Origin: Prevotella melaninogenica
GTDB lineage: Bacteria > Bacteroidota > Bacteroidia > Bacteroidales > Bacteroidaceae
Direction of reading: 5' to 3'
Assembly: GCF_003609775.1 (NCBI RefSeq)
Contig: NZ_AP018049.1
Span: 1,568,501 to 1,632,500, forward strand
Length of the DNA stretch: 64,000 bases
Shown here piece after piece: positions 60,875 to 64,000 of this stretch; position 1 is the first letter of the stretch; the number at the start of each line of letters is the position of its first letter. Below the pieces are notes generated by a model. That model saw nothing but the letters and a program-made list of their open reading frames with translations. It had not been told where the DNA came from and made no database searches. The position numbers and the translations under genes are program-made.

Positions 60875-62521
60875 TCACTTGTTTCTTGCAGCTGCTTTAT
60901 TTAATGCTATGTCGTAAGCCTGCTCATAATAGATGATAAACTCACTCCAAAGTGCCTTACGAGAGAGCTTCTCAGCATTTGAACGACACTTGTTCACCTC
61001 CGTCTTCGTAAAGCAAGAGTAACGGGCTATGGTATCCTTAATACCATCAGCTACCTCAGAATAATTATAATCAGTACGATGTAATACCTTAACACCGTCT
61101 TCTATCTCGCTGTATTTGCCCTTCTCTGTATTTGCCCACAAGCCGAAACCTGCAAGGTCGGTTGTAATACAAGGAACCTTAAAGGCTACTGCCTCTAATG
61201 GTGTATAGCCCCATGGCTCATAGTATGAAGGATAGACACAGAGGTCGTTACCCAATACGAGATCATAATAGCTCATATTCATAATGCCATCATCTCCTGT
61301 CAGATAACAAGGCAGGAGGATGACCTTTACTTTATCTTCCTTTGCATTGTTCATGCCAAGGGAGCCGAGCATATTCAGCACATTATCATTGTCCATATTG
61401 TGGAGCCAGTGCGTAAGTACAGGCTTCTCCAATGGTGTATCAAACTGCTTGCCACTGTTGAGACGCTCTACAAGGTCCTGACGAGGACCTGCTACCCAGC
61501 CTGGAACCTCAATGAAGGCTACTACCTGCTTCTTTAGGTTCTCATCAAAACGCAAGCGGTTCATTGATTCTATGAACACATCAATACCTTTATTGCGGAA
61601 CTCATATCGTCCGCTGGTTGATACGATTAACGCATCATCTTGTATATCGTCACCTATCAACGCATTGGCAACATCAAGCAAACGCTTACGCGCTGCCTTG
61701 CGCTTCTTTGTGAAGGTTGCACCCTTTGGTACAAAGTCGTTTTCAAAACCATTTGGAAGAACTAAATCTACTGGTTTATCAAGCAACTCTTTGCACTCTG
61801 TTGCAGTAATATCGCTCACTGTCGTGAAGCAATCAACATGGTGAGCTGTCTGCTTCTCAATAGAATGCTTGCTCTCCATATTCAACTCTGAAGCCATCTG
61901 GTCACCATTATAAGCCCAGAGGTATTCATACAAAGGTTTGTTGTTGCCAGCAATACTGCGACCAATACCCGTTGCATGAGTTGTAAAGATAGATGCTATC
62001 TGTGGCTGACGATGCTGCAAGACGAGTGCTGCAAAGCCTGTCTGCCATTCATTTGCATGGAAAACTACCTTATCTTTCTCGCTTAGATAAAACTTATAGA
62101 AACTCTCTACGACAAGTGCCGTAGCATAAGCAAACATTGCTGATTCGTCATAATCACCGTAAGCATGAAGACTATCAACACGATAATACTCCCAAAGCTT
62201 ACCATAAATTTCATCTTTATAAGCAAAGTATGACTGAAAATCAACAAGCATAGCGATTGGCTCACCAGGGATATCCCAACGGCCGACCTTTACCGACAGC
62301 CCCTCAGAAGCTGCTTTCTGCTGCCACGCAGCAAATAGCTTCTTATCCTCCTTAAAGTAAGGGGACGGTGTCTCTTGCCAGCAGTCAGGACCAAGAAAGA
62401 TAACATGATCTTTTATCTTATCTTGTAATGTCTTTGCACGCGTAGAAAGTACTGTATAAATTCCTCCAACCTTATTACATACTTCCCAGCTGGTCTCAAA
62501 AATATAATCTGGAAACAACAT
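60875..62521 (-). CDS. Glycogen synthase (GT3-like)
   Basis: A 548-residue glycosyltransferase resembling eukaryotic glycogen synthase, not bacterial GlgA: FETSWEVCNKVGGIYTVLST at the N-terminus and the C-terminal PSYYEPWGYTPLEA donor-binding motif with the two catalytic Glu. It builds glycogen from nucleotide-glucose. ATG 62521 is preferred over one 36 bp upstream because it follows AAAGGAGA, a rare good Shine-Dalgarno for this genome. The box TACCTTTG is at 62555-62562. It is first in an operon with glgP. Confidence 0.93.
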   Translation of the reverse strand: MLFPDYIFETSWEVCNKVGGIYTVLSTRAKTLQDKIKDHVIFLGPDCWQETPSPYFKEDKKLFAAWQQKAASEGLSVKVGRWDIPGEPIAMLVDFQSYFAYKDEIYGKLWEYYRVDSLHAYGDYDESAMFAYATALVVESFYKFYLSEKDKVVFHANEWQTGFAALVLQHRQPQIASIFTTHATGIGRSIAGNNKPLYEYLWAYNGDQMASELNMESKHSIEKQTAHHVDCFTTVSDITATECKELLDKPVDLVLPNGFENDFVPKGATFTKKRKAARKRLLDVANALIGDDIQDDALIVSTSGRYEFRNKGIDVFIESMNRLRFDENLKKQVVAFIEVPGWVAGPRQDLVERLNSGKQFDTPLEKPVLTHWLHNMDNDNVLNMLGSLGMNNAKEDKVKVILLPCYLTGDDGIMNMSYYDLVLGNDLCVYPSYYEPWGYTPLEAVAFKVPCITTDLAGFGLWANTEKGKYSEIEDGVKVLHRTDYNYSEVADGIKDTIARYSCFTKTEVNKCRSNAEKLSRKALWSEFIIYYEQAYDIALNKAAARNK

Positions 62522-62554
62522 CTTCTCCTTTAAAATATTTGATATATATCGCCA

Positions 62555-62562
62555 CAAAGGTA
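62555..62562 (-). promoter_or_regulatory. -7 box of the glycogen operon
   Basis: The reverse strand reads TACCTTTG, 33 bp before the ATG. Confidence 0.6.
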
Positions 62563-62592
62563 ATACAAAAATAAGTAAATCAACAATTTAAT

Positions 62593-62617
62593 CTATACAT
62601 TTTTGAGGAATGTATAG
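62593..62617. promoter_or_regulatory. Inverted repeat between divergent promoters, possible operator
   Basis: CTATACAT and ATGTATAG (perfect 8 bp) with a 9-bp spacer. It sits between the -7 box of the glycogen operon (62555-62562) and that of the secreted-protein gene (62638-62645), where a regulator could control one or both. Confidence 0.5.
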
Positions 62618-62637
62618 TATTAATTAATTAAAATCAT

Positions 62638-62645
62638 TATCTTTG
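62638..62645 (+). promoter_or_regulatory. -7 box of the secreted-protein gene
   Basis: TATCTTTG lies 22 bp before the ATG at 62668. Confidence 0.55.
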
Positions 62646-62667
62646 CAATTAACCAACATTCATAGAC

Positions 62668-63162
62668 ATGAAACAAAAGATTGTACTGACAATAATGGCT
62701 ATGTTGGCTTTTTCAACCAACATGTCCGCTCAAAGCAACTTATCCACTACAAAGACAGAAACTTCTCCTTCAAAAACAGGAAAGATAGCACAGAATAATG
62801 ATTCTATCTTTAAGGCACATCTCGTCAATGATGAGTTCCAAGTATGGATGGATATTGACTTCTATCATAATAACATCACTGTGCCACGACAAGAGATATT
62901 CGGAGAGGTTCCAGGCTACTTCGGTGCAGTGCGTGATACACGCAAGTGGATTATTTCTGATGCTGCCATTAAAGGCAAAAAAGCTCTCCTAACCATCATA
63001 AATGACTATGGAAGCGAGGACCTCAAAGCAGAACTGAAACACAATTCGGATGGTACATATACGCTAAGCCGACTTAGTGGTAGCACGATGAAAATCGTCG
63101 TTGATAACAAGTGGGTAAAGATTCCAAAGGATATAACTTTCTACATTAAGCAAAAAAAATAG
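62668..63162 (+). CDS. Small secreted protein of unknown function
   Basis: A 164-residue exported protein; the signal peptide (residues 1-21) ends NMSAQS. A Ser/Thr/Lys-rich linker (about 22-45) leads to a compact, probably beta-rich domain with FQVWMDIDFYHNNITVPRQE, GEVPGYFGAVRDTRKWIISD and LSGSTMKIVVDNKWVKIPKD. No family recognised; it is of the size of small periplasmic binding or inhibitor proteins. It is divergent from the glycogen operon and ends in a strong terminator. Confidence 0.75.
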   Translation: MKQKIVLTIMAMLAFSTNMSAQSNLSTTKTETSPSKTGKIAQNNDSIFKAHLVNDEFQVWMDIDFYHNNITVPRQEIFGEVPGYFGAVRDTRKWIISDAAIKGKKALLTIINDYGSEDLKAELKHNSDGTYTLSRLSGSTMKIVVDNKWVKIPKDITFYIKQKK

Positions 63163-63236
63163 GTTAAAACCTACTTTCACGTAGCTTTAATAAGAAAACA
63201 TAACGTATAAAACAATACCAAATAGTACGGATAAAC

Positions 63237-63282
63237 AATAATCCTCACAATGATAAACAAGTTATCATCGTGAGGATTATTT
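63237..63282. terminator. Bidirectional terminator
   Basis: AATAATCCTCACAATGATAA and TTATCATCGTGAGGATTATT (20 bp, one mismatch) with a short loop, between convergent genes. Confidence 0.9.
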
Positions 63283-63334
63283 CTTTTCATAAAAATAGAC
63301 AGTAGAATATAAGCAACAGCATTAAAACATACAA

Positions 63335-63976
63335 TTAGCTATACGAACCGCTAAAATAGCCTATCAGCCAATTAAACATTGTGATAAGCAAACTCCAAGT
63401 CCATTCCGTTACACCTATCAGTAATCTGAAAACAAAATAAATAATCACACTGAGTACAACAATAAGAAGCCCCGTCACTAAAGCTTTTGATCTCACCTGT
63501 CTGATTGTTTTCTTATCTCCTTCCACGTAGCGCGTAATCAAATCTAAGTTCTTTACATGTGCTTTGCTGAAAAAATCAATAGCATCTCCAATAAAAAAAG
63601 GAATACTTCCCAAAAGTATATCCACTAAATAGTTGTATATGATAGCTAAGGTTAGTGGAATTGACTTAACCTTAAACAGAGAAACATATATAAAAGGTAA
63701 ACCAAAAATAGAGGAAACAACATCACCTACAGATGGAATAAAACCAAGAAGTGCATCCAAAAAATACTTATCGGCCCACTTAGTTATCGTACTAATAAGC
63801 CAAAACGACCTTGATTCTTTCAAATCCTTAATACGTTTCTCCCTTCTTTGTCGCCGCCTTTCATCTTTACTATTAAACGCCTTATTACTGTCCATAAGTG
63901 CCTCGTCAAAATCTTTAGATTCTCCCACATTATTAACAGCGGCCATCTTATCTAAAGCAATATTGCTATCCTTCAT
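63335..63976 (-). CDS. DUF4112 membrane protein
   Basis: A 213-residue protein with an unusually charged N-terminal 55 residues (ERRRQRREKRIKDLKESR) followed by the DUF4112 domain: KWADKYFLDALLGFIPSVGD, IYNYLVDILLGSIPFFIGDA and AHVKNLDLITRYVEGDKK. A hydrophobic C-terminal tail with two segments (about 165-210) follows. The family occurs across bacteria without known function. The upstream region is cut off close to the window edge. Confidence 0.88.
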   Translation of the reverse strand: MKDSNIALDKMAAVNNVGESKDFDEALMDSNKAFNSKDERRRQRREKRIKDLKESRSFWLISTITKWADKYFLDALLGFIPSVGDVVSSIFGLPFIYVSLFKVKSIPLTLAIIYNYLVDILLGSIPFFIGDAIDFFSKAHVKNLDLITRYVEGDKKTIRQVRSKALVTGLLIVVLSVIIYFVFRLLIGVTEWTWSLLITMFNWLIGYFSGSYS

Positions 63977-64000
63977 TCCACTTTCAGTATCATGATCTAA

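Overview
The window looks like chromosomal DNA of a Prevotella-type Bacteroidota, probably an oral Prevotella. This is inference from several things seen in the sequence. Promoters match the Bacteroidota consensus (TTTG, 19-20 bp, TAnnTTTG). Shine-Dalgarno sequences are mostly absent. SecD and SecF are fused, the glycogen synthase is of the GT3 type, and DUF4271, DUF4112, clostripain (C11) and outer-membrane beta-barrel proteins are present. No rRNA, phage, plasmid or insertion sequence was seen. Almost all of the window is housekeeping chromosome.

Layout. 1-9 kb: pyrE (cut by the window edge), the overlapping prmC-recX-comF operon, a divergent ribD carrying an unusual in-frame insertion, a UPF0597 cysteine desulfidase, a small unknown gene, an SF1 helicase and a lipoprotein. 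9-18 kb: C69 dipeptidase, tRNA-Arg(CCT), ADP-ribosylglycohydrolase, patatin-like lipase, a long RluA-type pseudouridine synthase and metG. 18-25 kb: two lipoproteins, a helix-hairpin-helix/beta-barrel protein, an orphan ABC ATPase, an AspT/YidE-type transporter and pyridoxine kinase. 26-35 kb: secDF, an endonuclease/exonuclease/phosphatase protein, rhomboid protease, HU, an outer-membrane barrel and its probable membrane-bound winged-helix regulator. 35-46 kb: tRNA-Gln(TTG), GH27 alpha-galactosidase, AEC transporter, FMN oxidoreductase, clostripain-like lipoprotein, then a leftward block metK-DUF4271-hemD-rnpA-yidD-tyrS. 46-54 kb: M16 protease, xerD, aroQ, O-methyltransferase, rbfA and a LolC/E-type permease. 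54-57 kb is accessory: a RhuM-Fic protein, then a tightly overlapped DUF3791 / DUF3990 (ADP-ribosyltransferase-like) / small-protein cassette and a lipoprotein. 57-64 kb: HU-like protein with a C-terminal winged helix, glgP and glgA, a secreted protein and DUF4112.

The most striking unexplained structure lies between the genes. (1) A 98-bp dyad-symmetric element occurs seven times. Each copy holds four CATG-type cores spaced exactly 22 bp apart, next to gene 3' ends. (2) Five unrelated intergenic arrays of CAC...GTG mini-palindromes also repeat at exactly 22 bp. (3) A GC-rich hairpin shows compensatory arm changes. It sits at a fixed orientation and similar distance beside two of the arrays, and a third copy is embedded in frame in ribD. 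None of these has adjacent mobility genes. Their shared two-helical-turn period suggests protein-binding arrays or REP/MITE-like elements. The DUF3990 cassette next to the Fic protein is the best candidate for a toxin-antitoxin or defence module.
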